Origin: Microthyrium microscopicum
Taxonomy: Eukaryota > Ascomycota > Dothideomycetes > Microthyriales > Microthyriaceae
Assembly: GCA_010405405.1 (NCBI GenBank)
Contig: MU004244.1
Location: forward strand, 623,895 to 687,894
Reading direction: 5' to 3'
Length of the DNA: 64,000 bases
Shown here one piece after another: positions 20,949-33,508 of this stretch. Within the stretch, counting starts at the first letter, position 1; the number at the start of each line of letters is the position of its first letter. Under the pieces are notes generated by a model. The model saw only the letters and a program-made list of their open reading frames with translations, searched no databases and had not been told where the DNA came from. The position numbers were made by a program, and so were the translations under genes.

Positions 20949-22310
20949 AGATATATTTTGATTGGGAGTCTGGATGAATGGTTTTCTTGTCAATGGGCTC
21001 ACTGGCAAATGTGAACATAAGGGAACGGGGATGAGGTAATGATTTGAACGGGCACGATATGCGGAAATACCAACGGCAAGTTATGTGTAGGAGAAACGAT
21101 GCAACTCGGGAAGAAAACAGGATGACGAAGTAACGACTGGAAAGCTGAGGATGTTGGGTAACGAGGATATTAGGACGGCAAACGAGCTGATGAAGGTTGG
21201 ATTGGACGATGTGCTATGTTTTTTTTCTGTTGATTTACTCTGCTCTGTCCTTTTCTTTATGTTCAATTTTTCTTCTCCCAACTCATTTTCTTGGAGTTCT
21301 TCATACAGTCGAGTCTGGATGACCGCTGCTGGCCTTTTGTTATTATCTTCTACCATGGATATGACGGCTTGCATTGGTGGATTGTGCTTGTGGCATTTTG
21401 CATGATGAGTGTTCATAGGAAACGGAGATAGATATGGAGGTGGTTTGTAACATATTTAGCTAGTGATGATAATATTAAAATTTCGATATTGGGTGTGATT
21501 GCATCTTCTTCGTGACTTTAGCTTGATCTTTGTCTCCTAAGCTACTTTCATGCAGGTCGACGATACAGGCTCAGCCATACATCCTAACGAAGGAACGATA
21601 GTCTCAAGCTTATAATTGAAACTCACGCTCGAATTGAGGTACTGCGGTCGGCATTCCTTGATGTCCACCAAATCTTTCGCTTGTAATGAAATAGCAGTGT
21701 GAGGCATCAGGCTGAACCTCAGCCTTATCGATCTTGGCATTCTCCAACACTCCAAAGAAAGAAGTCACAACACACACCAAAACAAGTCCAAAATTCACAG
21801 GAAACAGGACCAAAAATTCAACGCGCTGCCACTTTCCTAAGAAAGTAGGAGCGCGCCTATAAAAAGCCTATTACGGCTTTTTTTCCGATCTGAACCCAGA
21901 CGGGTTCGAACAGTGAAGCTCCAGAGCTAAGCGGAATTAGCTAGCTACTAATCCCCTGTTTCGAGGTTTTGGCAGGCTTAATCCGGTTAGGCTGGAGACT
22001 TCAGAAGTATGTTCTACGAGAGCACTTATTTGATGGGCTTCGACCTTCTTTTACTGATGGAGAATATTCCGCACAAAGTGAATATATAACGCACATGAAG
22101 CATCTCAGAGACGTCCACAAAAAATTGTTCCCGTCGTTAACAGCTAAGAATTGAATTGCATGTTTCTCCATCGATCAAAAGAACTATATAATAAAATCAA
22201 GCCTTCCTTAAAAAACGATGCCGCTCCTTCCATACTGAGGCAAAAGCAACGCTATGATATGCAAACCCGGTTTCCCAATGCAGCAACGCAGTGAATGCAG
22301 AACAAACCAA
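20949..22310. other. Intergenic region with a string of hairpins
   Basis: No gene is supported. The 3' end of the coiled-coil gene is followed by unremarkable sequence to about 21830. Then come four adjacent inverted repeats (21833-21955, listed separately) and a weak open frame (about 21969-22154) that matches nothing I know. Confidence 0.45.
21833..21955. repeat. Four consecutive inverted repeats
   Basis: In order: GCGCTGCCACTTTC with GAAAGTAGGAGCGC (12 of 14 pairs, CTAA loop); AAAAAGCC-TATTAC-GGCTTTTT (8 perfect pairs, followed by T); GAACCC-AGAC-GGGTTC (6 perfect pairs); AGCTC-CA-GAGCT. They abut one another within about 120 bases. Confidence 0.6.
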
Positions 22311-24336
22311 CTAAATCAAGGTGAAAGCTGAGACGATACTGGCTAGCATAACAACCAAGCCACCTGAACACTCTAAACCTCGTGACCCACCACTCGTCTT
22401 CGCGACTAAAGACGGCAAGTAAGGTTTAGGTGTTCTAGAATCGATCGTTCCATTCCAGCAATACCTGCTAAAACAGCCTTCACAAATCTTAGGCACTGTT
22501 GTCCCCGTGCGATTGAAACTGCGTGAAAGCACCGCACAGCCAGCACATGCCGGCCACTCCGGGTCCAGTGTGCCATTTGCGCGCGTGGCAGAGCCATACC
22601 CATTAGCGATGATGGAGTTTCGCTGTGAGTCTGGAATGCTCAGATCAAAGGTTGATATATTGGCAAAGTAGGATATTGGTGACATGGGCATGTAAACTAC
22701 CAAAGGCGTTCCAGCGGTGTTGTTTCCAGCATCACAGCCAAAGAACGAGGGCCTGGAGTTGAGGCCTAGGTTGATGAATGTATTCTGGTCTGGAATTGAT
22801 GGGAATCCAGAAGCGCCTTGACGGAGACCTGAAGCAAAGCGCTGATATGTAGCAACCTGTGTACAGTTAGCGCGTGTTAGAAATTATACGGTTAATGTAC
22901 TCACCATTGCTGTACCATTGGGCCAATTGGAAGTATCAGCTGAGCTGTCGACGGCGAAGATGACATCCACGTCTCGAGATGCTCTTAGTAGTGGGTGAAA
23001 GGGAATGTTTTGGAGGTCTTCACCGCCGTCAACGAGGGTCAAATTCTTGAATGCTGAATTCTGAGCAGTGCCGTTTCCATAGCCATAGAATGGATTTGGC
23101 CAATCGGATATATCCTCATTGCCAGCACCAACTCCAGCAAGTACGTCGTTCAGCAGGCTTTTGAGGGTCTTGTTGATGTCCGTATCGTTAAGATTGAGGT
23201 AAAATTGGTTGAACAATGAAGACGATGTTCCCACCACGAAACCCAAGTTGTCAAATCCTTTGACACATGTCTTGGCCGATCCTCCATTAAAGTCGGATCC
23301 GACGTATTCAAGTGGAACATAACCATTTGTGCTAGCATCGTAGCTACCAAACTCCCAGGGTGAAACTTCAAAGTTAGTTGTATTGACTGGAATCAATAGT
23401 TCTCCAGGAGCTCTCTGATCAATGACAATAAGGGGTAAAGGTGCATCTCCACTGGTGATTGGTAAACTTTGAGCCAAGGATGAGAAGTGAAAGTCTGGTC
23501 TGCCATCACTGGAGTCAAAGAGTTGATAAGAAAGCGCTCGACCCCAATAGTCGGTGAGTGTGATATCAAAACCCGCCGATTCCTTGGCTCCAACACTACT
23601 GGTGAGGTCGTCAAAATAGGAAGCCACATGTATCAAACCTCTTGGTCCTGCCAAAGTCAGCAATAGCTCCTTCCCACCAATTCCTTCACTAACCTGTCAA
23701 TATCGTAGTATCGAATTGCCATAAACTTCCAAGCCCATTCTTGCCAGTTAAGTAACTCTCTATAGGCTGGAACCCATTATAGTAGTTGCTGGCCAACAAC
23801 CAACTTCCTCCAGATAGCCCTGCAACGTAGGTCGCGCTCTGCAATAATCCACCAAGATGGCCCTTTGCGGTAGAATTCGACGTACGAATATCAAACGCTG
23901 CCAGCGCTCCTGCACCGTTCGTCAACGCCCGCCATCCACCCCCTGAGAATGCAATTCCCAAGTTAGGTAAGTTGGAAGGGTTGCTCAAGTGATTATCAAG
24001 ATATGCGTTGGTATCGAAGCCGCTGAGGTTTGCTCGTGAGAGAAAATCGCGGAGGGCAGAGATGGATTTTGGCCGGCGACTGGCCAGCCATGCTGTCTCA
24101 TTTGGTGAAAGGGCATTGGCGGAGGATACTGTTGGAACACTGGCAGGGCAGGCTACGACTGAAGGAGCGTAAGAAGATTGAGATGCGCGTTTTAGTAGAT
24201 GAACAAGGTCATTTGGAGCAGCGGCTGCTCCGGAAATGAACTGTAGCAAGAACAATACCCCTATAAAGTTAGCCAAAAGGTCAAGATCTTGAGGCTGCAG
24301 AACTTGCCTATTGTCAAATACATTATCAATCTTCAA
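22311..24336 (-). CDS. Lysophospholipase (phospholipase B), secreted/surface
   Basis: Hydrolyses acyl ester bonds of (lyso)phospholipids outside the cell. Exons complement(join(22311..22856,22905..23647,23694..24336)) give 643 aa, the usual size for fungal PLB. The cPLA2-like catalytic marks are present: [11 protein letters not shown] (oxyanion and Arg), GLSGGSW with the nucleophilic Ser, and [16 protein letters not shown] with the catalytic Asp. There are many N-glycosylation sites and a Cys-rich C-terminus ([15 protein letters not shown]). It ends in a Ser/Gly stretch plus hydrophobic tail ([18 protein letters not shown]), which looks like a GPI-attachment signal. The N-terminus has a hydrophobic segment ([17 protein letters not shown]), but the first 25 residues are polar, so the true first exon may differ. 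Confidence 0.93.
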
Positions 24337-25486
24337 AACTATTACTGCTACAATGAAGAAAGGATTGAAAAGTCAGGATGGAGGAGGCGGTGGGGTCATT
24401 AGTCTAATAGTCCCATGTCTCGTTTGCTTCCCAGGGACCTGTTTTTAACGCCAGAAATGGAACCGTACTTGAGGATGAGGTGAGATGGGAGAGTGGCAGT
24501 GCTCAAAGAACATGCAGGTTACACTGATGGACACAGGATTATGACGAACATGACTTGGCTCTACTCTTCTTTCCAAGGCATCCGACTGGCGTTTTGGCTG
24601 GACCAAGTCTTGGACTGTTCAAAACGGAACATCCAAGAAAAGCGAAAAGAATTGAAGCATTTGGTTTTTTGAAACACGCGTTTACAGATTTAGCGAGTCG
24701 CGCTTTTGTATGATGCATCATGCGCGTACCCGATATCGCGGTAGCGCTTCGTCTTCCTGCATTATCTCTGCAAGCGCTCAGATTTCGACCTTTACTTGAT
24801 GCTTCATACTTCAGAGCCTCTTCCTTTTCGTCTAATCTTTAAGAGCCATGCTGTCTCGTACACAGTTATCGATCTAAATTTGTTAATCACCTACTAGATC
24901 TACAGCGCCGGTTCCCGATCCCGGCCCTGAACATCTCCCGCGATTCCAGTAGACAAGCATGCCATGTCCAAAACCTATAGTAACTGCAAATGAAAACTCG
25001 GATCTACTGTTGAACATCAGGCTCTTAGTAGCTTATCTTGAACTGTGGCTAGAGATGTATGTTCATCTATTCTGATGTTACTAGTTCCTGTCATAGACAG
25101 ACATCTTTGGTGGAAAGCTTACGCGATCTCGATTTAGCGACCGAGAACTCTGAGGTGCATTCTGCTCTGTTATTTCCACGCCCAAAAGGAGACCCATGGA
25201 GATCGTTGTCCCAGCAAGTGCGCGATACAAACAAAAATTTGACGCGATGAGTTGAACTTTCAACGTCAACAAACGCACTTTGCCTCAAGAAGCCCAGAGG
25301 CAGTATATTTATACCTTCCTCTAGGCACCGGACTAGTAAGAGTCAAGACCTGGGCACTCTACTAAATACGAATAAGACACAACACTGTTCACTCTTGTTT
25401 CCGAGACTCAAACTTACGGCTCATCACTGATTGTGAAAAAGTCTAATCAGGAATCTTTGGACTATTAGAAACCAAGGTTGTTCACT
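24337..25486. other. Intergenic, no gene seen
   Basis: About 1.15 kb without a supported gene; it contains the lysophospholipase upstream region. Short open frames on both strands overlap each other and lack splice support. Confidence 0.5.
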
Positions 25487-26250
25487 CTATCTACTCAGGA
25501 AACCATGCACAATCTGTAGCTTTGTCAAGGTAAACTCGCCATTGGTAAGATCCTTGATTCCAGCAGAGAACTTTTTGATCGGTTCGCCTTTAGCATGTGG
25601 CCCATCAAAGAACTCTTCCGTTTCCCAAACATCAACCACGTGAATCTTGTTGGTTTCCTTCTCTTGGCTTACAGTGCAACCAAGTATCTCAGGCTCAGAT
25701 GGATCCAGCTCTGATACCAAGGTCTTGAATACTGGTATAGCATCTGCCATTTTACCCTGTTGATAGCCTATGCTTGCGAAGATTACCATCATTCCCGGAG
25801 CGGGTTCCGTAGCGGACCGCCTGAAATCAATAGTTGGACTCAGAGCCGCTATATCTGGCGGGCTAACGAGAGGTGTCTCGGATTCAAAGAACTTCAGAAG
25901 ACCTTGGACAGGTGGGCAGCTCATGTGAGCATCCATTGCTGCTTGATCTGCATATCTTTCAAGGTTTAGTTGATTTTCATTGTCAATGACGCTGCGGTCT
26001 CTACTTACTGTTCGAGCATATAGATTGAGGTTTCATTCTTTTGATCTAGAGGAGTACATGTAACGTATCGAATCACTCCTGCCTTCTCATTGACTCGAGA
26101 GTATTCTGTGATCTCTTTGAAAATAGCAAGGAGCTTTTTTGTTGGTTAGAGGTAAACGATCGATCGAAAGTTCTAATGAGTGCTAACCTTGTCGCGAGAC
26201 TCTTTGTTTTTTGCCTGGAGATGGGCGGTGACCACAAGGTTACTTGACAT
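25487..26250 (-). CDS. Double ABM (antibiotic biosynthesis monooxygenase-like) domain protein
   Basis: Exons complement(join(25487..25955,26009..26133,26188..26250)) give 218 aa. Residues 1-90 form a dimeric alpha-beta barrel ABM module (MSSNLVVTAHLQAKNKES, TCTPLDQKNETSIYMLEQYAD, MDAHMSCPPVQG). A second, more diverged module follows (MMVIFASIGYQQGKMADAI, EILGCTVSQEKETNKIHVVDVWE, GPHAKGEPIKKF). ABM proteins include quinone-forming monooxygenases and many of unknown substrate. Nothing here shows which, and there is no neighbouring pathway. The start is set by a short first exon whose codons join cleanly through two 53-54 nt introns. Confidence 0.8.
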
Positions 26251-27019
26251 GATTTCTTTTTGAATGGTAGTAAAATTATATGATTTTCAGAATCAAACAA
26301 AAAGTGTAACTCTGGGAGTGAAGTTGTATTAGTATACATTCTGCGGATATCAAGTTCCGTTGGACGGGTATCCTAACACATAACAACCAGACATACATGA
26401 GTTCTTTTGAATTTATTGTTTTAGTGGATCGATGACTTCCGCTCATGTATACAAAGTGTATCTTTATTTTTATTCTATCATAGCGCGCGCTATCCGATTA
26501 TCTGTTGTATCGAAAGGCGGCATAACTTCCCAAAGCTGATCTTGAAATAGCTCAAGTAGACAACCTTGGCCACCTAAGGATCAACCATAATAGCAGAGCT
26601 AACGACGCTCTCAATGGTACGTGAGTTTGGTTCATTGTGACTTTGTTTCACTTGAGGTACTACCTACTAACGAACGTGGTAATTAAATGAGCCCGATCAT
26701 ATTGTAGTTTCTATGTCTTGGGCAGAGTCAAACCCGATGAGTTCGGTTTCGGAACAAGTACTGTTATATTTCCGTCTTGAGACATCTCAAAAGGTGTGTA
26801 GACAAGATAGCTTAGAACACCTTTCTGAATAGTATTCACATGTGACGAAGGGAGATTCTCTTGCTCATAACGTGTTGCATGTTACCCAATGTCAATCATG
26901 TCATTTGTTCATTTGCAGTCATTCTATAGAGCACTGATATTAATTCTCCCTCGCTTTGACAATTCATCGAGATGTCTACGACATGAGATGCTCCTGAGGC
27001 TATGTGCCTAAGTAAGTAT
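26251..27019. other. Intergenic, no gene seen
   Basis: About 770 bases with no supported coding region, upstream of the ABM gene and downstream of the HsbA-like gene. Confidence 0.5.
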
Positions 27020-27675
27020 CTAACTGAATATCTTGATGCCGCTATCCAGAGCATTGGTGATGGCAGTAATGAGAGTGCCACCGATTGTCTGAGTACCAGT
27101 GGGCAATTTGTCGGTTGTTGCCTAAGGTAATTTAGTCAGCCATAAGGTCTACCGTTTCGAATGACCAGATCAAGATGGGAAGTACTCACTTTGGCGAAAG
27201 TGTCCGCAGCCGCTTTTTGCGCTTTAAGCTGAGTCACGACAAGAGGGCCCAAGTTTGCTTTCTTAATGATATCCTGCTTCGACGTCAAATCGGCAAGAAC
27301 CTTTTGCGCATTTGTCGCGAGTGCCGTGCCGTCTTGACTCAAAGTTAGTAGTTGGACGCTTCAAAATTTGCTTAACTTACCACTGATAAGCCCAGTCACT
27401 TCAAGTAAGCCCAATGGTTTCGCACCTTTGATTGCAGCCTCGCCAGTCTTCATAGAGTTGAGAATGGCTTGGCTTGCAGCGACAAGCTGGCTTTGGGATT
27501 TGGCAACGTCGGAAGAGGGTGTGAGCGCACTGACTTGCTGGTCAAATGCATTCAATTTTGTGTTCAGGTCAGCGAATGCGCCCGTGAGTATAGATGCTTG
27601 ACGCTTCTCAACGTTTATCAATCCAGCCAGCGATGGGACAGCCAAAAGAGGGGCGAGGAGAACTGAGAAACGCAT
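27020..27675 (-). CDS. HsbA-like hydrophobic surface-binding/cell-wall protein
   Basis: Exons complement(join(27020..27121,27190..27332,27381..27675)) give 179 aa, the normal size for this family. A signal peptide (MRFSVLLAPLLAVPSLAG) is followed by an all-helical domain. Its helices show the family pattern: LTGAFADLNTKLNAFDQQVSAL, SQAILNSMKTGEAAI, LATNAQKVLADLTSKQDII and VVTQLKAQKAAADTFAK. Aspergillus HsbA binds hydrophobic surfaces and recruits cutinase-type enzymes; relatives are antigenic cell-wall galactomannoproteins. A KR dipeptide soon after the signal peptide (NVEKRQAS) could be a Kex2 pro-site. The acceptor at 27333 is chosen over a nearby AG because only it keeps the frame (SGDGTALATN). 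Confidence 0.85.
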
Positions 27676-29290
27676 TTTGAGTGTGTATCGAAGATTTCTG
27701 GGGTATTTCTTGCAACCAGACTGACTTCTTTGACCGCAAAGTACCTAACTTAGAGACTAGCGAGGCGAAATGTGTTTTGATATGATGAGCCAAAACTTAA
27801 AAGAGGCAAGGAAGTCACGATAATTGACGTTCTTTTATATCATTCACTATTGCATGCTTTCACGTTCAGATATATTTTCAACTCGGCACATTATGGCCTC
27901 AGAGCTAGCGAACAGGATCTACGCTTCTCTGAAACAACTAAAAGCTCCAAATCTCCTCTGCCGTTGAATTGAGGTGTTTTTCTACTATATAGCAATACTT
28001 TGTATAATGATCGTCCTGTTCCGCACACCAGGTGACTGAAATGTTCTAGCCGTAGACAGGATAGCATCTTCTTGCCCTTGAGAATCATTGTCTTCAGTTG
28101 TATGTTTATACAACCCTTGACCAGCTTAGCCTTGTCGACAACAGGGTTTCAATTTCGGCGATAAGTTATCAGCCTATTCAACAATGAGCATTGGTCTTTC
28201 AAAGGCCATGACTCTTAATTAAGACAAGCTGGCATGTGGGCACAATCTGACAGGAGAACCTGTGGGGTTAAAGCACTTTTCTGGGGAAGCTCGAGCTTCA
28301 TACCACCTGTCTGAAGCAGCTATAGATGATCAAGAGACTTATGTGTCAAGCAAGCGTGTAAATTAGATATAGAGGGTGAAACAGAAAAATGTTAGCACAG
28401 ATATAGAGATATAAGCTCATATCAAGTAAACTCTGCTTTGATACTAGGTATTCAGCTAGAACCCAGCAATATTCTAGTGCTAATAGTGCGTTATTGAGTT
28501 CTATTTAGGCCGACGGGTTGATAAAATGAACGGCACACTCCCAGTGACTGTGATGTCTACCACCGCAACTTGTAAAAAACATACGCTCTGATTCCCATCT
28601 GATTCGATACTTTATAGCTTTTTCCCTATGTTCGATGGGAAATAAAGTAGTCGATACCAAAGCGTAGCAGATGAGAGCCGAACAGGTTGATGAGGACACG
28701 CCATTAATCTTGTCATCCGGTTGGTACACAGTAGGCCTCTTTTTATTCTGTACCTGAAGTCAGGGCACTTTGCTCAGTTGTCATAAGACTACATTCGGCA
28801 CTTTTGGATGGTAGCAGATCTATACTTCATCACTGCAAATAAAGAAGTCTTGTTCAAAGTTGCGGTGAATATTTGGCTGGATAACCGTATTGCATAATGT
28901 GATTTCGGAAAAGCTTCATACTTTTTGGAACGCAGGAGTTTGCCAATATTGAATATCAAGACTTGGAGCGCTGCATATCGCTGCCAGAGCCATAATGATC
29001 TTTGCAGGTAAAGAGTATGACATGTATACTAGGTGAAGAAGCAGTATGTTTGTAAAATCGATGGCAGTAACATTCTTGGCCAAGGCAGCACAGCGTATTT
29101 ACCGAATTTGGTGAAAAATGTCGAAATGCCTGCAGAAAAGTAATTAAATTATTTCATGAATGGAAACGTATCAATTACAATATGCTATGTATGGATGGCG
29201 GTGAGAGTAAGCCAATGGACAAATCAAACGCTAAGCAGCAAAAAGGTTCATGCTGTCTAGAATGCAAGTCAAATTAATGCAAAAAGCCCA
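27676..29290. other. Intergenic, with one CGATGG-family repeat copy
   Basis: About 1.6 kb without a supported gene. At 28527-28570 sits GAACGGCACACTCCCAGTGA then CTGTGATGTCTACCACCGC. It matches the repeat consensus seen in the DUF676 and VIP1 introns and near 33150, and is probably a degenerate copy of the same element. Confidence 0.5.
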
Positions 29291-32200
29291 TTACGCTGGA
29301 TGACTAGCCTCCACACTGCGCGCTACCTGCTCGGTTATACTAACAGATGGAGTTGGTGCATCCTCCTCTTCCGCTGGCTTCGTTCCTGCCTCAGCCTGGC
29401 TTCTGCCCGTCGACCCCAGCACGTCTTGCACCGACTTCTTTAGGCCAACACTTGCAGTTGTTCCCTTGCTCGACTCCGAAAGCGGTGTTGGCTCAGCTGT
29501 GAGATGTGAAGCAACCTGCGGCGTAAGCGGTGGGCTCTTCGGGCTCTTGGGCGAAGGACTCCAGAGTCGTTGGAACGCACCACGCGTGTCTTCAGGCTCA
29601 GAATCAGTATCATCCAGATACGAGTCGTCCAATTCAACACTCTGCTCCCGCAAGTTCTGTGCGGCTAGGGAATCGACCGTATGATTCCGCAGCGGCTTCA
29701 TCTCCCCAGAGTCCTGGCGCATCATATCTGGTGGCAGAGATGGTGTGTTGGAGCTTTCCTGGCCTGCAACCAGTTCACCACCTGGTCCTATGGCTTTATC
29801 AACCTTGGCACGATCATTAGAAGCTTCATGCTCATCGCGAGTGACAGCAGTGAATGTGTCGCCAAAGTGAGTATCACAGAGATGTTTGACGACAGGCCAG
29901 CCGTAGGCGTTGGCAAACATGCGGCGCACAATCATGTTATTGTGGGCGTCAGGCTCGAGACGCACAAGGACTTTGCGCCAGGACAGATCGCGGTGGTAGG
30001 CACGGGCGATTTTCTCTTCGACACGCATGTTGGAAGAGTTCGAGTCATCTTTAGACATGGAGCTGGAGCGAGAGATGGTGGATATATTGCTGGCTGTGCG
30101 ACGAGGTTTGGGCATTGGTGGGGGAGGAATGTCCTCAGGGTGGTAGACGCGGTCATGGAAAATGGTTCGAGCGCGGGTTGATGGGTCGATAATCCAGGAC
30201 GTTGGTGGAGTAGGTGGTGAGAGCAAGTCGGCCGCAGATTCGAAGATGGTTGTTTTTGGGGGAGCCCGGTGGTTGTTAGGATCTTCCACAGAGTCACCAC
30301 GACTAGCAAGTGGTCGACCAGCTGCGACTTCTTTGGGCTTAGATTGATTTGGGGGGCTCGATGAGCCTTGTGTGTTTGGAGAATTGGCCTGATCTCGAGC
30401 ATCAGTCCCTTGAACTCTCAAATTATTTAAGCTTGGTTCGGAGCGAAGTGTCTGGCTTCTCGAGAACATTCTCAGATCCTTCTTGGTGGTTTTGCCCGAT
30501 GGACGAATATAACTCCAGAGGGTTTGAAAAGGTCCAAGCGACTCATTACTGTTCTTTCTGGAGCGCTGACCCTTACTACTAGTGGGACGAGAAGCGCCCG
30601 ATCTGAGACTTCTGAGTGACACGTTGTCATCATCTTCATTGATCGCATCGAGATCTGGTTGAGGAACTTCGGCATCGGGCCCATTTTCAGGGTCAAGGCC
30701 ATCGAAAACATCGCGATGAGCTAAATTGCCTTCACTATTCGTAGAGTTTTGGCCTGTCACCTCAGCCCAGCCCCATCCAAGCATAGTACCAACCAAGCCA
30801 TTATCACGACGAGCCTTTTCGACCTTGTCAAGTCCTCTCCAGTCCAGAAACAGTAAGCAGCTTGTCCGTAGTGGAACAATGCCATCATTGACAACATTGG
30901 AGTAGAGAGTCCTATTCCGAAATTTTCGGAGGATAACATGTGCAGGCCCAGTAGGCAAAATTCTCAAAAGAGGTTTCGCTCCTGGATCTTCTTGATTCTG
31001 ATTCTTCTGCCCGCTTCCTAGTCCACCAGCAAGGGCGGTCCAACCGCTTTTAGCCAAGGTTGGAGCTCGCCATGTTAGTCCTAGATCTTGACCAGTTCGA
31101 CCTACAAGTCCAAAATCAAGGGCAAACTTGACATACATGGGATTTTCGTTACTCAACCCAAGTAGAGGAGATGCCATGGCAATGAAATTGATGGGCTTGA
31201 CATGCTCGAAAAAGTGTGGAGCATGTTTTTGAATGTACGCTATGGCATATAGCTGAGTTAGACCACCCAGAGAATGACCAATAAAGCTGATACTGGTGAA
31301 AGTGTAGGCCAGGTCGTCGTTGGAAGCTTCTTCCTTGAAGATTTTACTACCTTCATGGGAAGGAACGCCAGTTTCCTGTTCATCGTGCTTTTTGGAGTGG
31401 AAAGAGTCCGCAACCTTTCTAGAGAGAGATTTTTGTTTCTCAAATCTGACTGGCTGGTCAGGAAAAGTTTGATCTAAGATATGCCTAGCAAGTCGCTTGC
31501 CGAGATATTGTATTCCTTTCTCTGTTTTTGTAGCATTGCCAAAGAAGCCTCTAACAATGATTTGTTCGTCATCGCTGTCATCGTCATCGGCATCGTTGTC
31601 TGGTATATCCTCTTGACCACCGCTCAATGGTGCGGTGGCTGCACCTCCGCCTGAGGTAGTCTTGGGCGCTTTGCCAGTTTTAGACTTTTTCGCTTCTGCT
31701 TTCCTTGCCCTGGCTTTTTCTCTGGCATGCTTGGCCGTTGCATCGATACTTTCCTTCATGAAAAGCATGTCTGCTCCAAGATTGCTGTGAAGCCCGTGAG
31801 TAACAACAACAAGATGTATCTTCTTCTTTTTCTTGCTGCGCGGCCGTTCTATTGACTTTCTGCGAGGCTGATCTGAGGATCGTCTTGCGGCATTTTCTGA
31901 AGGAGAAGACTCCCATATTGGAAGCTCCGGTCGATCCCATAAGCTTTCTGTATCATCAATGACAAGACTTATGGCCTTGGAGTATACACCGCGCTGATGC
32001 TGGCCAAAAGAATTTCGTCTCCGCTTGTTTTCTTGATTATCTTTAATCTGTCCCGGCTCTGCCTTTTTTCCTGGTACAGCACTGAAGGTATAATCCAAGG
32101 ATTTCTCATCGCGTCCAACCAGAACTTCAAATTTGACTGATGCAGATGAAGAAAACAGTATTTGCGAGGTGACTTCCAAAATCCAAGTGACAGAAGGTTT

Positions 32201-32681
32201 ATCGGAGCTAGCGTTGAGCGCATTGGCGTCTGCCAATGTTTTGACCCGTAAATCGTCAGGTATTGTCAGACGAGCAGAAAACGTAGCTCCAGCTTTGAGG
32301 AGTGGTTCAAATTGGGGTACTCCATTTCGTCGTGGATTGTCGAACTTTGTATTTGGATCGAAAGTGGAAGGGTACGCGGCGACGTGGAGAGTATAGGGCC
32401 CGTTTAGATATGCAGCTCGAAGTGGTATCGCCGAAGTATTTCTTATCCGAACATGAAGATGTGTGGGCGAGGGGATAATGCGATCAGCATGTGGTTGATA
32501 TGTTATTGTGTATCTGTTCCAAATTAGCGGTGGCGTCTCACATCGCAACTCAGGACGAAAGGATGTAGATAATAGACATCATACTCGATGGGAGCGTGCC
32601 ATCTATTGTCCACCTGTTAAGGAGCTCGTACCTGGTCAGTTCTCCGACTTTGACAGCGCCAGTCTGATGGATCAGAAGCAT
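29291..32681 (-). CDS. DUF676 serine esterase/lipase (ROG1-like), 1090 aa
   Basis: Exons complement(join(29291..32513,32632..32681)). A 17-codon first exon (MLLIHQTGAVKVGELTR) joins to YTITYQPHADRIIPSPTHLH, the conserved start of the large fungal DUF676 proteins. An N-terminal beta-sandwich of about 170 residues precedes the alpha/beta hydrolase. That domain has IHLVVVTHGLHSNLGADM, the nucleophile elbow FIGHSLGGLTQLYAIAY, INFIAMASPLLG and SNVVNDGIVPLRTSCL (the region of the catalytic Asp). A long disordered tail with many Ser and Pro follows. Yeast relatives (Rog1, Lpl1) are phospholipases or acylglycerol lipases. The 118-nt intron holds a copy of the CGATGG repeat. Substrate unknown. Confidence 0.9.
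32514..32631. repeat. DUF676-gene intron carrying a CGATGG-family repeat
   Basis: Within this intron, 32574-32612 reads (plus strand) AGACATCATACTCGATGGGA then GCGTGCCATCTATT. The 22 bases from AGACATC to GGGAGC recur exactly at 38878-38899, and the reverse complement ATGGCACGCTCCCATCGA recurs in the VIP1 intron. Confidence 0.7.
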
Positions 32682-33508
32682 TCTCTTCGCATGGGCTGCT
32701 GCTCGGCGCTGTTCGTGAGGAGATGATAAAAGACTAAGGAAAGGAGATGCTGGTTTTGATGCGTTGGCGTCTGGCACCTGTGACAGTTGGTAGATTCGCG
32801 GTGTGAACAGCATCCGGCTAGGTCCGTCGTCCGTCGCGTGGGCTAGTTGGTGATGTGGAGTAGCTGCGCGTTAAAAGCAAGTTCCCGCGTTGCTTTGCAA
32901 GTAGTGGGCAGACTGCGTTTGGTCACTGGTGATGGAACCGCACTACAGAAAGATATTGTACAAGTGACAAGACATATCGGGAGAAGACAGACGTATGTTT
33001 GATATTGTCTCGTGCAAGACATACATTTAATCCAGGATGTCACAATTCATGGCAGTGAGGATGGGAATCGTGATTTCCGATCAGTACAGGAGATTCAACG
33101 TCACAGGCACCCCTGTAATACGCCTTTCCCGTTCTATCTTAGTGCCCCCAGCGACTGCGATATCTACCATCGCATGCGCTGGGGACCATCGACTTTCAAC
33201 CAACTTGTCAGGGTTCAAACGATTGCTTTCAGTCCGGGGAAGCTCTATTACTTGACTCTGAATGGCAACTTCTCAACAGGTCGGCCAAAAGCGACATGCG
33301 CTCAATGAGTGCGATGTCTACCATGTACTGCGCTTGCTCACAACGTACCGCTATATGAAGTTACATCGATGGCGAAAATATTTGCTCAGATAATCGATCA
33401 AATTAGAAAATCAGGTATACTATCGTTCCAAAAAGCGTTGGCAGCCATCGTCGCCGATGGGATAATGCCCTATATTGATCTCCCCGTTGGCGTCGAATGC
33501 ATATGGAC
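32682..33508. repeat. Intergenic region with several CGATGG-family copies
   Basis: No gene is supported. The tract holds at least three related elements: 33146-33184 (CCCCAGCG, 23-base loop with TGCGATATCTACCATCGCA, CGCTGGGG); 33301-33332 (GAGTGCGATGTCTACCATG); and 33444-33459 (CCATCG-TCGC-CGATGG). All resemble elements in introns elsewhere in the window. Confidence 0.6.

Noticed and set aside
21880-21960. tRNA gene suggested by GGGTTCGAA
   Set aside because: No A-box, acceptor stem or anticodon arm could be folded around it.
28505-28729. 74-aa open frame on the minus strand
   Set aside because: It runs across a CGATGG-family repeat copy and has no supporting exon or homology.
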